Positions 41,319 to 51,060 are shown, numbered from the stretch's first letter. The stretch is DNA of 53,068 bases from Deltaproteobacteria bacterium (GCA_013349295.1 DUZW01000023.1:1-53068); one strand, 5' to 3'. Made by a program: numbers and translations. Notes: generated by a model from the letters alone, not told the origin.

Positions 41319-43108
41319 CAGCCCTGTCCCTCCATGCTATCGAGAATGGTCTTGATGAGCAGGACCTTTTCCACCGAGTCGCCGAGCTGGCGGTTGATTT
41401 CAGCGATGAGCTGCTCCTTGTCCTCGCCCTGTTCAAAACGCTGCCGCAGGCTCTCCAGCATGGCTTGGGCATAGCCGCCGATGGTTTCGCGCTTGCCGAA
41501 GGTGGCCATGGTGATCTTGTTGATCGATGCGCCAAGGGTGTTGTACTCCGGATTGCTGACACTGACCGTGCCGGTCTCTATGTCCTTTTTAAAAACCAGT
41601 ACCTTTTCCGGCCTGCTGTCGGAGATCAGAAAGGGGGTATGGGTGGTGACAAGCATTTCGTGACTATCTTCCGCCCCCTGGAAGCATTGGTGCAGGCGAG
41701 TGACAAAGTTCGACCGCCAGTCTGGATTGAAATGGGTTTCCGGCTCATCCAGCAGGAACAAGCTGTTGGTGTTCTTAAACAGCAGGCAGAGGCCAAGGCT
41801 GTGCAGCAGTTGGTGTTCTCCATCGGAGAGGTTCTTGAGCATCACCGGCTCGGCCACGTCGGTCTTGCGGAACTTGACGAATTTGAAGCGCATGATGCGC
41901 TCGTCCGAGGCCAGGGTCGGCACCGTCTCGCTCACATAGTGACTGTCGGACTGATACAGATCGGCCTTCAATGAGTCGCTAACGGCAAAGAGGTTCAGCG
42001 TCAGCAGTACCTGAAAGGCCTGGAACAGGGCGATGGGCGAGCGGTTGACCTCGAAATCGAAGTTCTCGCCGAAGGCCTGCCGGGTGGCGTCGTTAACCCG
42101 GTAATCGAGATAGAGGGTGTCGCTGGCCTCGTCCAGATACCAGCAGGTGGCGCAGCGCATCAGGCGGGGGATGATTTTGTCGCTGGTGTCGCTGCCGTCA
42201 AGCAAACCCACTAGATTGAGGCGATACCGCTTGGTCTGGCTCTCGTCTTCGATAGCGCTCAGGGCCGAGTGATTTTTAACAATCTCCTCAATGGTTTCCC
42301 GCTTGTTCTCATCCCGACTGCCGAAGGCCGGAATCTGGCTTTCATCCACCTCGATGCTGCGCCGGATGATGATACGAAACTCCCTGAGTTCATCGATTTT
42401 CACATCGTCGCGGAATGGTGTGAGCGCATCGGCATCCTGAGACAGCAGGTTGCAGAGCAGAACCGCCTGGCTGAAGCCGCTGTCGAGGTAGACCAGCCGC
42501 GATTCCGGGCGACCGGGATAGGGAAGCTGCTGTTTGAGCGCCTGCCCGTATTCGTCGAACTGGATAAAGCGCATCTTGAAAAACGGCAGGCTGAGGATTT
42601 CGTTCTCGCCGGAGGAGTAGCCCAGAATGTAATCCGGCAGCAGTTGGCGGGCCAGGGTCTGGCCGATGGTCAGCTCCACCGCGCCTTCCTGCTCCTCGTG
42701 GTTGAGCAGAAACCACCGGGGCGCTTCAGAGGGCTGCTTGGCGATACGCACGTAGGCTTGTCCGTCGTAGCCTTTGGTCTTCAAGGCATCCTGCGGGCGG
42801 ATCAGGTATTCGATCTCGAAGCCGTTCGGCGTGGCGATTTCACTGCGGAAGCCGCCGGGATTGGTCTCCTCCTCAAAACGGAAGCTGTCCGGCAGGTTTT
42901 CCAGATAGATGCACTCCAGATGGTAGAAGATCGCCGCCAGCACCTCCAACAGGTTCGACTTGCCGCTGCCGTTGGGTCCGGCACAGACGAAGGGCGCAAG
43001 GCCCTGCTCCTCCTGCAAGTCCCATTCGCTGCGGAAGCAATGCTCAAAACCCGCTTGCAGGCTGCGAAAGCCCTTCTGGTCAGTGATTTTGAGGCGCAGT
43101 AGCTTCAT
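41318..43108 (-). CDS. AAA/ABC-type ATPase, restriction-associated, PtuA-like
   Basis: A 596-aa SMC/ABC-like ATPase. Walker A is GPNGSGKSNLLEVL at residues about 43-56, the signature region is LSDGEHQLLHSLGLCL and Walker B is LFLLDEPETHFNPDW, followed by an H-loop (VTTHTPFLISDS). It matches the family annotated as restriction-system-associated AAA ATPase and is paired with the HNH protein, as in Septu. It starts 6 bp after the hsdS stop on the same strand. A triggered nuclease module attached to the type I system is the inference. Confidence 0.87.
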   Translation of the reverse strand: MKLLRLKITDQKGFRSLQAGFEHCFRSEWDLQEEQGLAPFVCAGPNGSGKSNLLEVLAAIFYHLECIYLENLPDSFRFEEETNPGGFRSEIATPNGFEIEYLIRPQDALKTKGYDGQAYVRIAKQPSEAPRWFLLNHEEQEGAVELTIGQTLARQLLPDYILGYSSGENEILSLPFFKMRFIQFDEYGQALKQQLPYPGRPESRLVYLDSGFSQAVLLCNLLSQDADALTPFRDDVKIDELREFRIIIRRSIEVDESQIPAFGSRDENKRETIEEIVKNHSALSAIEDESQTKRYRLNLVGLLDGSDTSDKIIPRLMRCATCWYLDEASDTLYLDYRVNDATRQAFGENFDFEVNRSPIALFQAFQVLLTLNLFAVSDSLKADLYQSDSHYVSETVPTLASDERIMRFKFVKFRKTDVAEPVMLKNLSDGEHQLLHSLGLCLLFKNTNSLFLLDEPETHFNPDWRSNFVTRLHQCFQGAEDSHEMLVTTHTPFLISDSRPEKVLVFKKDIETGTVSVSNPEYNTLGASINKITMATFGKRETIGGYAQAMLESLRQRFEQGEDKEQLIAEINRQLGDSVEKVLLIKTILDSMEGQG

Positions 43109-43114
43109 CCGGCG

Positions 43115-44611
43115 TTATCCCTTTACCGCTGTGATCTGCACGCGGTTATTGGCATCGTCGTAGCCCTGGGTCAGGCGGCGTTGTTCCAGCGCCTCGAACA
43201 CCCAGGCCTTGAGTTCGTCGTATTCCGCCACGCCCCAGTCCGGCGTGTCGTCTTCCGCCAGCTCCCACAGCTGTTGCCGGGCGGCATCCATAAATTTCTG
43301 CGCGGACAAGGGCGCATCGCCCAGTTGCTCCAGCCACGCATTCAGCCATTCACCCAGCAGGGATTTACGGCCTTCGGCGGTTTGCAATACGGCAAGCGTT
43401 TCGGGTGCAGACAACTCGAACAATGGCTCCATAGGTTGTTTTTCCTCTACGTCGGTCTTTTCTTCCTCTGCAATCTCAGGCCCTTCCGCTGGTAGCACCA
43501 CCCGCGATAGATCCAGCTCGCCCTTGAACGCCTTCTGGCTCAGTGCGCCATAGAGGCTTTCCAAATTGGTCAGGCTTTGCTGATAGCGGGATTTGAAGGC
43601 GTCGACTTTTTTGATGATGGCGGCGAATTGGTTTTGCAGCTCGACCGGCGGCTTAATCATCGTGATCTTTTCGAAGTCGCCTTTGGTCAAAATTTTCTTC
43701 ATCCCCTTTGAAGCATGACTTTGGATGTAGGCTTTGGAAATCTTGAACAAGACATATAAAAAGAGCGGATTAACGTCCTTCTTCGGCTGAATGGCGTTGA
43801 TTTGCTGGTTAAACGCAACTGTTCTGTCTGTCAGTGCCGCTCGCCCGATGGACTCAACACTTCCAGCTATACAAGCCACCATAAGAGCGCCCTTCGTTAC
43901 TGTTCGCGCCTTGGTTGCCCCAGTTTCTGAAAGATATTCTGCGGCCTGACTTATAAAAACAGAGTCAGCCGAAATATTGTCCGTCTTTATCCATTCAATG
44001 TGTCGGCTCGAATAGTTGGAGGGGTCTTTCCTCGGCGGAGTATTTCCCGTCGATATCTTGCCAAAATGCCTCAATTCCGGCTTGTCCCACCCCTTCTCAT
44101 TCCGCACTGGGTCACCGAACATCTCCAGAAAGACGCTTTTGAGCAGGTCGTCGAGTTGATGCAGGTGGTGTTTGCGCCGGGCGATCAGCCCTTCCACCTT
44201 GCCGAGCAGATGGGCAATGCGCTTTTGGTCGTCAAGCGGCGGGAGGGGGATTTGGATCTTTTCGAGGTTGCCTCTTGTTATTTGTGGTTGCGAACTCCCT
44301 GTAATTACGTCGCTAAAACCTCTGGAGCGAAGATAGCCAGCTAAGTAATTCAAGTCGCACTCATTCTCTGACAATGAATCCAGAGCCATTGCGTTTGAAG
44401 TGATATATGACTTGGCTTTTGTGACGTGAACAAAGCCACAAGCGCCACGGCATCCAATCGCTATGGTCGGAAATTCATGATTAAAACTGCTATAGCTTCC
44501 GATAATTCCGTTTGCGCCGTAAACGGGATACCCGTCAGAGGTAAAATCTCTGGCGGCGAGGCTTTTCCATTGTTTTGGCCTGCAAATCTCACCAAGAGTG
44601 TTTACTTTCAT
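43115..44611 (-). CDS. hsdS: Type I restriction-modification specificity subunit HsdS
   Basis: A 498-aa DNA-recognition subunit. It has two target recognition domains, the first ending in GSSQPQITRGNLEKIQIPLPP and the second in SHASKGMKKILTKGDFEKI, each followed by a conserved helix (KRIAHLLGKVEGLIARRKHH; FAAIIKKVDAFKSRYQQSL). An extra C-terminal part of about 110 residues (PLFELSAPETLAVLQTAEGR) is not typical of minimal HsdS. The start overlaps the hsdM stop by 4 bp (ATGA). It sets the DNA site for methylation and restriction. Confidence 0.93.
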   Translation of the reverse strand: MKVNTLGEICRPKQWKSLAARDFTSDGYPVYGANGIIGSYSSFNHEFPTIAIGCRGACGFVHVTKAKSYITSNAMALDSLSENECDLNYLAGYLRSRGFSDVITGSSQPQITRGNLEKIQIPLPPLDDQKRIAHLLGKVEGLIARRKHHLHQLDDLLKSVFLEMFGDPVRNEKGWDKPELRHFGKISTGNTPPRKDPSNYSSRHIEWIKTDNISADSVFISQAAEYLSETGATKARTVTKGALMVACIAGSVESIGRAALTDRTVAFNQQINAIQPKKDVNPLFLYVLFKISKAYIQSHASKGMKKILTKGDFEKITMIKPPVELQNQFAAIIKKVDAFKSRYQQSLTNLESLYGALSQKAFKGELDLSRVVLPAEGPEIAEEEKTDVEEKQPMEPLFELSAPETLAVLQTAEGRKSLLGEWLNAWLEQLGDAPLSAQKFMDAARQQLWELAEDDTPDWGVAEYDELKAWVFEALEQRRLTQGYDDANNRVQITAVKG

Positions 44612-46308
44612 CCAACCATCCCCCTCAGCTCCAGCAGTTCCCGCACAATCCCGCTCTGAACCTTGGCAAGGTCGGCGTCTTCCACCTCGCCCACTTCCTC
44701 TTTTAGCAACCGCTCCAGTATCACCCCCGGCGCTTCATACAACACCTCTTCAAACACATCCTCCTTGTACCGGCTCAGCGACAGGTCATACCCCTCCGCC
44801 TCAATATCCCCACGAGACACACAAAACCATTTCGCGGTCCGATCCACATCCTTCTCCGCATCCCGCGCATGGAACCGCGCCACAATATCCTGCAAATCCC
44901 CATACCCCTCCTGCTTGCTGCGCTTGTCATCCAGCGAATAGCCATCGGCCTGCATCTCGTAAAACCAGACGTGCTCCGTGGCCGGTTGGGTGACCTTGTC
45001 CTTCGGCCCCCAGACCTTGGTGAAAAGCAGGATGGCGGTGCTGACCCCGGCGTACGGTTTGAACACACCACTGGGCATGGTGACGACCGCCTTGAGGTCG
45101 CAGCGCTCCACCAGCAGCTTCCGCAGGGACTTGAACGCGCCGCCGGAGCCGAACAGCACCCCTTGCGGGACGATGACGCAACCGGTGCCGCCCTTTTTCA
45201 ACAGGCGGTAGATGTTCTCGACAAAGAGCAGCTCGGTCTTGGTGGTGGAGAGGCTCAGGTTTTCTTTGATGTCGCCCTTGTCGATGCTGCCGGTAAAGGG
45301 CGGGTTAGCCATGACGATGTCGTATTCGGCCTCTTCCAGGTAGCTCTTGGAGAGGGTGTCCTTGTAGTCGATCTTCGGCTCATCAATGCCGTGCATCATC
45401 AGGTTCATCAGCCCCAGGCGGACCATGGTGGCGTCGATGTCGTAGCCGAAGAGCGAGGCTTGCAGAATGGCCTGAGCCTTTTCGGTGAGACCGGCGGCCA
45501 CCGAGGTGCGAACAAAGCCGTCCTCGTCGGACTGCAACTCCTTTGCTCCGGCCTTTTTCGCCAGCTCGGTGACGATGTACTGGTAAGCCCCGAGCAAAAA
45601 GCCGCCGGAACCGCAGGCCGGGTCGGCGATGCGGTGGCCCAGCTGCGGCCGCACCAGATCGGCCATCAGCTTGATGATGTGGCGCGGGGTGCGGAACTGG
45701 CCGTTCTTGCCCGCCGTGGCGATCTCGGAGAGGAGCATCTCGTAGACATCGCCCTGGATGTCCTGAAAGGCTTGGCCCTTCTCCTGCGAGTCCTTCTCCA
45801 TGATCTCGAAGATCTCGTCGATGGTCTTCACCGCCTCCACCAGCAGCGCCGGTTTGGGAATGATGAAGACGGCGTTTCGCATGTGGTGGGTGAAGTTGCT
45901 TGCGGTGCCGTTCATGTCCTTGAGGAAGAGAAAGACCTTGCTCTGCACATGATAGAGCATCTCCTCGGCCGACATGCGCTTAAACTCGCTCCAGCGCAGG
46001 GTGCGCTTGTCGATTTCGTACATTTTGGCATCGGCCTGGCGTTTGTCGGTCTCTTTCTGGGTATCGTCTTCCCTGGCCTTGGCGCGGTATTCCGGCGGTA
46101 TCCATTTTCCTTCAAATTTGGAGGTGTAGGGCTCGCCGATAAAATCGGCATCGGCCAGCTTTTTCTGGTCCAGCTCGTCGAGCCGCTTCATGAACAGCAG
46201 ATAGGTGATCTGTTCGATGGCGGTGAGCGGATTACTGATCCCGCCGGACCAGAATTTGTTCCAGAGCTGGTCGATCTTGCTTTTCAGTTCGGGGTTGTTT
46301 TGCAGCAT
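44608..46308 (-). CDS. hsdM: Type I restriction-modification DNA methyltransferase HsdM
   Basis: A 566-aa adenine-N6 methyltransferase. The N-terminal HsdM domain (LWNKFWSGGISNPLTAIEQI) precedes the SAM motif ADPACGSGGFLLGAYQYI and the catalytic motif IVMANPPFTGSIDKG. It methylates host sites with HsdS. It is 40 bp after hsdR and overlaps hsdS. No frameshift is seen. Confidence 0.96.
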   Translation of the reverse strand: MLQNNPELKSKIDQLWNKFWSGGISNPLTAIEQITYLLFMKRLDELDQKKLADADFIGEPYTSKFEGKWIPPEYRAKAREDDTQKETDKRQADAKMYEIDKRTLRWSEFKRMSAEEMLYHVQSKVFLFLKDMNGTASNFTHHMRNAVFIIPKPALLVEAVKTIDEIFEIMEKDSQEKGQAFQDIQGDVYEMLLSEIATAGKNGQFRTPRHIIKLMADLVRPQLGHRIADPACGSGGFLLGAYQYIVTELAKKAGAKELQSDEDGFVRTSVAAGLTEKAQAILQASLFGYDIDATMVRLGLMNLMMHGIDEPKIDYKDTLSKSYLEEAEYDIVMANPPFTGSIDKGDIKENLSLSTTKTELLFVENIYRLLKKGGTGCVIVPQGVLFGSGGAFKSLRKLLVERCDLKAVVTMPSGVFKPYAGVSTAILLFTKVWGPKDKVTQPATEHVWFYEMQADGYSLDDKRSKQEGYGDLQDIVARFHARDAEKDVDRTAKWFCVSRGDIEAEGYDLSLSRYKEDVFEEVLYEAPGVILERLLKEEVGEVEDADLAKVQSGIVRELLELRGMVG

Positions 46309-46348
46309 GGTTTAAATTCCTTGGATTTTACGGCTAATAGTCTGGCGC

Positions 46349-49159
46349 TTATGCGGCCAGTTTCTCCGTGAGGAGCAGAATTTCGTTAATTTCGGCGGGA
46401 CTGAACACCCCACGTATCCCTTGTGGATGGATCACTGTGAAGGGGGCATTTATCAGATCCTTCTTTTCCACTTTTTCGCGGTCGATAATGAAGTTCTTCA
46501 ACAGGGTTAGAAACTCTAGCTGCCGACTGGTAAGGTTGGTGTGTTGCTGGATAAACTGCTCGAAGGCTTCGGCCACGGTTTCCGGGAAGCTTTTCAGAAT
46601 TTCAATGCCGAGAATATGGCGGATGAACTGAATGAAGCGGGCCTTGCGGTTTTTGTAGACCTGACGCAGCAGGTCTTCGGTGATGTGGGGGTGTTCGGCA
46701 TGGAGCAGTTCAGCAAGAGCGGTGGCCTCGCTCGGTGAAACCTCTTCGCCGTTCTTGATCTTCTGCAATATGGGGTTGTGAGCGGTCAGCTCCGCGATCA
46801 TGGCCTCGACCATCTCGCGGTAACGGCTGATGCTGACCGATTCTTGCTGGGGGCCGAACTCAACCCATTCCTTGTTGTGCAGCACGTCGGTGAGATCGAG
46901 ATTCACCGGGCCAGGACCGGTCTGGAGCTCGCGGAATTTCATCAGCGGGCCGAGGCGGGTGGTCAGCTCGTCGAGGGCGTCCTCCAGCTCACTGGCATCC
47001 GTTTTGGCCCAATAATGGTTGCTCTGGGCGGCGCGGATCAACGCCTCTTCGGCTTTGACAAAGTTGATCGACAGCGGCAGTTCGCTGATCTGCTCGACGA
47101 TGCCTTCCTTGAGGGTTTCGGCTTTTTCCTTCTCTTCGCTGAGTCGGGCGAGTGAGTACTCCAACAGGTCGCGCTCGAAGCGCATGGCCTTGAAGTCGGC
47201 CTCGGAGACGGTGCGGAACAGCGGCTTGATCTCGCTGCGCAAAAATTCCAGCCGCTGGTGGTTCAGGGTGATCCAGAAATTTTTTTCGTCGATCCGGGCC
47301 AGCGCGGCGGCCGCCTCCTTGATGATGACGGAGCTTTGCGGCAGCTGACTGATCTGCTTACGCAGTTTGGCAATTTCTCGCTCGGCAATATCATTATGGC
47401 CGCTGTCCAGCGCTTTTTCAATCTTGTCGAGGCGCAGGCCGACCAGCCTCACAGGTAAAGGCAACTGTGGCTTTAACTCTTTGCCTTTAGGCTGGAGCTT
47501 GAAATATTCGAAATTGTCCCAGCAATCCAGAATCAGGAACACGTCTTTTTCGGTGCACCAGGGCTTTGGCTTGTTGGCTTCCAGCAGACGGGTGCCGCGA
47601 CCGATCATCTGCCAGAACTTGGTGTAGGAGTAGACCGGCTTCGCAAAAACAAGATTGACGATCTCGCGCACATCGATGCCTGTGTCGAGCATGTCCACAC
47701 TGAGGGCAATCCGTGGCATGTCGCTGTTAGTGAACTGGTCGAGCAGACCGCCTTTGCCGTAAACTCGTGGATCGTCCGATACAAGCACCTTGGCCAATTC
47801 CCCTTTGTACTGGGGATAGAGCTTGTCGAAGATTTCTTCCATACGCCGGGCATGGGCCTTGGTGGAACAAAAAAAGATGGTTTTGCCGGGAAGCACACCG
47901 TTATGGTCTTTGATGCACTCTTCCATGTACTCCCTGACGATCAGGGTGTTGGTCCCTTTGTTAATCACCTGCTTTTCTAGTTGTGACCCTTCGAAATTGA
48001 TCTCTTCTATTTCCTTGCCTTCCTGCAACAGTTTTTTCTGGTCTTCCAGCGAGATGGTGCGTTTGCTGATGCCCGCCACCTGGAACTTTGTCTGAATCTT
48101 CATTACCTGAAAAGTACTGAGGAATGGGGGCACATTGTTGACGGCTTCTTCGTAGGTATAGGCGAAAGTGGGAAGGCCGTCCTCGCAGTGAAAAAGTTTG
48201 AAGGTGTTGTGGTCGATGATGTCGGTAGGCGTGGCAGTGAGACCCAGGGTGATGGCCTTAAAATAGTCGAGGATTTCCCCGTAGGTGTTGTAGATGGAGC
48301 GATGGCTCTCGTCAATGACGATAAAGTCGAAGAAGTGGGGGGATAGGTATTGTGATTCGTCCCGGATGATGTTGAGCATGGTGGGATAGGTGGATATGTA
48401 AATGCGGCGATCCTTGGCGAGGAGTTTTTCTCCCACGTTTGGCCAGCGGGGCTCGTTGGGCAGATGCTCCTTAAACGCGGCCAGGGCCTGTTCCCTAAGT
48501 GCGATTCGGTCCACCAGAAAGAGCGTCTTCTCGGCGTGACCAGCCCTCATGAGGGCGTCAACCATAGCGATGCAGGTCCGTGTTTTCCCGGTGCCGGTAG
48601 CCATTACTAGCAGAAAATCACGTTTTTGCTGCTCAATTGATTCCAGTACGGCACGAATGGCGCGAATCTGGTAGTCGCGGCCCGCGATGGAGGTATTGAT
48701 CAGTTCCTGCGTTAAAGGCTTACGGTTCCGGCGGATATATTGGAACCGCTCAAGATCGTCACGAGTAGGAAACCCAACAACTTTACGTGGCGGATAGTTA
48801 TCCAGGTCCCAAAAGTAGGTTTCGAGGCCATTGGTGTAGAAACAAAATGGGAGCTCACCACCTATTTGCTTCTGAATATTAAAACAGTACTGCTTGGCCT
48901 GTTCGCGGCCGATGGCAGAGTCTTTGCTGGATTTTTTGGCCTCAACAACGGCGAGGGGCTTACCGTTTTTTCCCAACAGAACGTAGTCACTGAACTGGTG
49001 GCCTTCATAAGGAGTGCGCGGCTCCGCAACCCCTAAAGGGAGAGCCGTCTGGATGTCATACTCCTCCACCACTTGCGTGGGGTCTTTGACATTCCAGCCA
49101 GACCTTTCCAGCTGTTTATCTATCAGCTCGGAGCGGGTTTGCGCCTCAGATTTCGTCAT
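46349..49159 (-). CDS. hsdR: Type I restriction endonuclease subunit HsdR (EcoEI-like)
   Basis: A 936-aa motor-nuclease. The N-terminal PD-(D/E)xK nuclease domain has GHQFSDYVLLGKNGKPLAVV followed by EAKKSS. The helicase core has Walker A LVMATGTGKTRTCIAM, the DEAH-type box FIVIDESHRS, TATPT, and motif VI near KFWQMIGRGTRLL. The C-terminal EcoEI-type domain ends in THPN-like DNA- and HsdM-contacting helices. It translocates and cuts unmodified DNA. It appears intact. hsdR-hsdM-hsdS and the ATPase-HNH pair form one minus-strand block. Confidence 0.95.
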   Translation of the reverse strand: MTKSEAQTRSELIDKQLERSGWNVKDPTQVVEEYDIQTALPLGVAEPRTPYEGHQFSDYVLLGKNGKPLAVVEAKKSSKDSAIGREQAKQYCFNIQKQIGGELPFCFYTNGLETYFWDLDNYPPRKVVGFPTRDDLERFQYIRRNRKPLTQELINTSIAGRDYQIRAIRAVLESIEQQKRDFLLVMATGTGKTRTCIAMVDALMRAGHAEKTLFLVDRIALREQALAAFKEHLPNEPRWPNVGEKLLAKDRRIYISTYPTMLNIIRDESQYLSPHFFDFIVIDESHRSIYNTYGEILDYFKAITLGLTATPTDIIDHNTFKLFHCEDGLPTFAYTYEEAVNNVPPFLSTFQVMKIQTKFQVAGISKRTISLEDQKKLLQEGKEIEEINFEGSQLEKQVINKGTNTLIVREYMEECIKDHNGVLPGKTIFFCSTKAHARRMEEIFDKLYPQYKGELAKVLVSDDPRVYGKGGLLDQFTNSDMPRIALSVDMLDTGIDVREIVNLVFAKPVYSYTKFWQMIGRGTRLLEANKPKPWCTEKDVFLILDCWDNFEYFKLQPKGKELKPQLPLPVRLVGLRLDKIEKALDSGHNDIAEREIAKLRKQISQLPQSSVIIKEAAAALARIDEKNFWITLNHQRLEFLRSEIKPLFRTVSEADFKAMRFERDLLEYSLARLSEEKEKAETLKEGIVEQISELPLSINFVKAEEALIRAAQSNHYWAKTDASELEDALDELTTRLGPLMKFRELQTGPGPVNLDLTDVLHNKEWVEFGPQQESVSISRYREMVEAMIAELTAHNPILQKIKNGEEVSPSEATALAELLHAEHPHITEDLLRQVYKNRKARFIQFIRHILGIEILKSFPETVAEAFEQFIQQHTNLTSRQLEFLTLLKNFIIDREKVEKKDLINAPFTVIHPQGIRGVFSPAEINEILLLTEKLAA

Positions 49160-49315
49160 GCTTCAGCTTGAGGTCGGATATAAATAGTGGGGATCATTCG
49201 CTGCACCTTTTTCTTGAGTCAACAGCCGAGATGTTATCAGAAAAACTTTGACAATGAAATGCAGTAATATACTTTAACGTCCGATATTGTCCAAAGAAGA
49301 TTCCCTGCCCAGAAG

Positions 49316-50485
49316 CTATGCTAACAGTGGCTCCGTGCCCCGATTCAGGATTTCCAAATACCCAGAGTAACTGAACAACCGATTCCGCTTCTGAGCTGTC
49401 AGCTCGCGCACGATTCCAAGGCGCTCCAGGTGACCGAGTGCCTTGTTGACGGTGGCTGGGGTAATGCCGGTTTTTTCAACCAGCATGCCTGAAGTGGCGA
49501 TGGGATGTTCCATCAACGCCCGATGTACCTGCAGGGTGGATGCGGCAGCCCTGCCAAGGCCGCTGATCTTCAAGCGATCCTCGTTCGACATATCGAGAAG
49601 CTGGCGGGCTGCTTCAACCGCTTGGGCAGAGGTGACAATAACTGCTTCGGCGAAGAAATCGAGCCAGGCTTCCCAATCACCTGTCATCCGTACATTATTG
49701 AGCAGTTCGTAATAATACCGGCGGTGCGTCTTGAAATAGAGACTGAGATACAGCATCGGCTCGCTCAACACCTTTTGTTCGCACAGGAGCAGGGTGATCA
49801 GAAGACGTCCAAGACGACCATTGCCATCAAGGAACGGATGTATCGTCTCGAACTGTACATGTGCCAAAGCTGCCTTGAGAAGCACCGGAGTCGCTTGGGG
49901 CTGATCGTGCAAAAATAATTCAAGCTGGCTCATGCACTCCAATACCTGTTCGGCCGGAGGGGGAACAAATGCGGCGTTGCCGGGCCGGGTGCCGCCGATC
50001 CAGTTCTGGCTACGGCGAAACTCTCCTGGGGTCTGATTGCTCCCGCGCCCCTTGGCCAGCAACACACCGTGGATCTCTTTGATCAGTCGTAGAGACAAGG
50101 GGAAACCCTCTGCCAGTCTACTCAGGCCATGATTCAGTGCAGCCACATAGTTGCTGACCTCCCGCACATCATCCAGAGGAACACCCGGTTCCTGATCGAG
50201 TTCAAACAGCAGCAGATCCGAAAGCGACGACTGCGTACCCTCGATCATGGAGGAGAGTACCGCTTCTTTTCGGATGTACATATAGAGGAAAAGCGAAGTG
50301 TCGGGCAGAAGCGTTGAAACGCTGTCCAATCTCCCCAGCGAAAGCCACGCCTGGTCGAATTTGCTGCGCAGCTCCGGGGTCCAGTCGATGGGCGGACGAG
50401 GCGGTAGCGGCGAGGGGACAAAGGCTTTCGCCTTCTCATCCACCGTCGATACCGTGATGTAATGTCCTTGCAGTGTTCGCTTCAT
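49316..50485 (-). CDS. Fic-family AMP-transferase with N-terminal inhibitory motif
   Basis: A 389-aa protein. The Fic motif is intact, HPFLDGNGRLGRLLITLLL, at about residue 205. An N-terminal helix carries SSMIEG, fitting the inhibitory motif (S/T)xxxE(G/N) of class II Fic proteins, which blocks ATP in the resting state. The C-terminus contains a winged-helix-like region (MLVEKTGITPATVNKALGHL), so it may bind DNA. Fic enzymes usually attach AMP to target proteins. It lies 156 bp upstream of hsdR on the same strand. A defence or regulatory role is inferred from position. Confidence 0.9.
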   Translation of the reverse strand: MKRTLQGHYITVSTVDEKAKAFVPSPLPPRPPIDWTPELRSKFDQAWLSLGRLDSVSTLLPDTSLFLYMYIRKEAVLSSMIEGTQSSLSDLLLFELDQEPGVPLDDVREVSNYVAALNHGLSRLAEGFPLSLRLIKEIHGVLLAKGRGSNQTPGEFRRSQNWIGGTRPGNAAFVPPPAEQVLECMSQLELFLHDQPQATPVLLKAALAHVQFETIHPFLDGNGRLGRLLITLLLCEQKVLSEPMLYLSLYFKTHRRYYYELLNNVRMTGDWEAWLDFFAEAVIVTSAQAVEAARQLLDMSNEDRLKISGLGRAAASTLQVHRALMEHPIATSGMLVEKTGITPATVNKALGHLERLGIVRELTAQKRNRLFSYSGYLEILNRGTEPLLA

Positions 50486-50629
50486 GCACTCGCCCTCAAA
50501 CCTAAAATAACGCCCATTCTTATTTTAGCTTAACACGATAAGTAAAATAAGCGGCTGAGAAACAAAAAGCAAGCATCTGATTGTTTTCATCTCTGCCGTC
50601 CGAATCACACTGTTTTTCTTTGCACCACA

Positions 50630-50700
50630 CCGGACACAAAAAAGCCCACAAACCTTATGGGATGTGGGCTTTCCGTACTTTGCCGGACGGTGCCGGATAC
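50630..50700. repeat. Right 71-bp direct repeat of the defence island
   Basis: Partner of 36307-36377 (64 of 71 identical). It ends 5 bp before the 3' end of the tmRNA gene. Because it contains the tmRNA terminator, it is probably the native chromosomal copy, with the left copy a duplicate. The tmRNA sequence itself is not part of the repeat. Confidence 0.85.
50638..50672 (-). terminator. Terminator of ssrA
   Basis: On the minus strand: a 10-bp stem AAAGCCCACA/TGTGGGCTTT with a 12-nt loop, running into six T. It lies 34 bp after the CCA end of the tmRNA. Confidence 0.85.
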
Positions 50701-50705
50701 TGAAA

Positions 50706-51060
50706 TGGTGGAGGCGGCGGGAGTTGAACCCGCGTCCGAAAATACTCCCCTCCCGATATCTACATGCTTAGTTCTGTTTGGCTGCTTATCGTGCCTCGGC
50801 CCCTCCAGAACAAGAGGCTTTCGGCACTATCCTACTGAATTTCGCCATCGGCGCGGCAGGCGCGCACCGTAGGCTATCCCGCTAGTCGACGTTCTTTTCG
50901 GCCGCGCAGGAGTAGGCCGAAAGACCGGTAGCATTTAAGCTGCTACAGCGTAAGAATAGTCGTCTGCGACTATATTTTGCTCTACCTATTTTACGAGGTT
51001 GGTAGAAACCTCGGCATGCAACCTGAGCTTACATATCCCCGTCGAATCCGTTTCGCCCCC
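50706..51060 (-). ncRNA. ssrA: tmRNA
   Basis: Transfer-messenger RNA of about 355 nt, which with SmpB rescues stalled ribosomes and tags their products. The 5' end reads GGGGGCGAAACGGATTCGAC and the 3' end GTTCAACTCCCGCC then TCCACCA, with CCA encoded. The first and last seven bases before ACCA pair into an acceptor stem with one G-U. The tag frame at 50935-50967 encodes ADDYSYAVAA followed by TAA, with GCA as resume codon. It lies 38 bp after smpB on the same strand. The defence island abuts its 3' side, a common integration site in bacteria. Confidence 0.95.

Noticed and set aside
50706..51060. A normal tRNA gene beside the island
   Set aside because: The tRNA-like 3' end belongs to tmRNA: it has a tag-peptide frame, pairs with a 5' end 355 nt away, and sits next to smpB.
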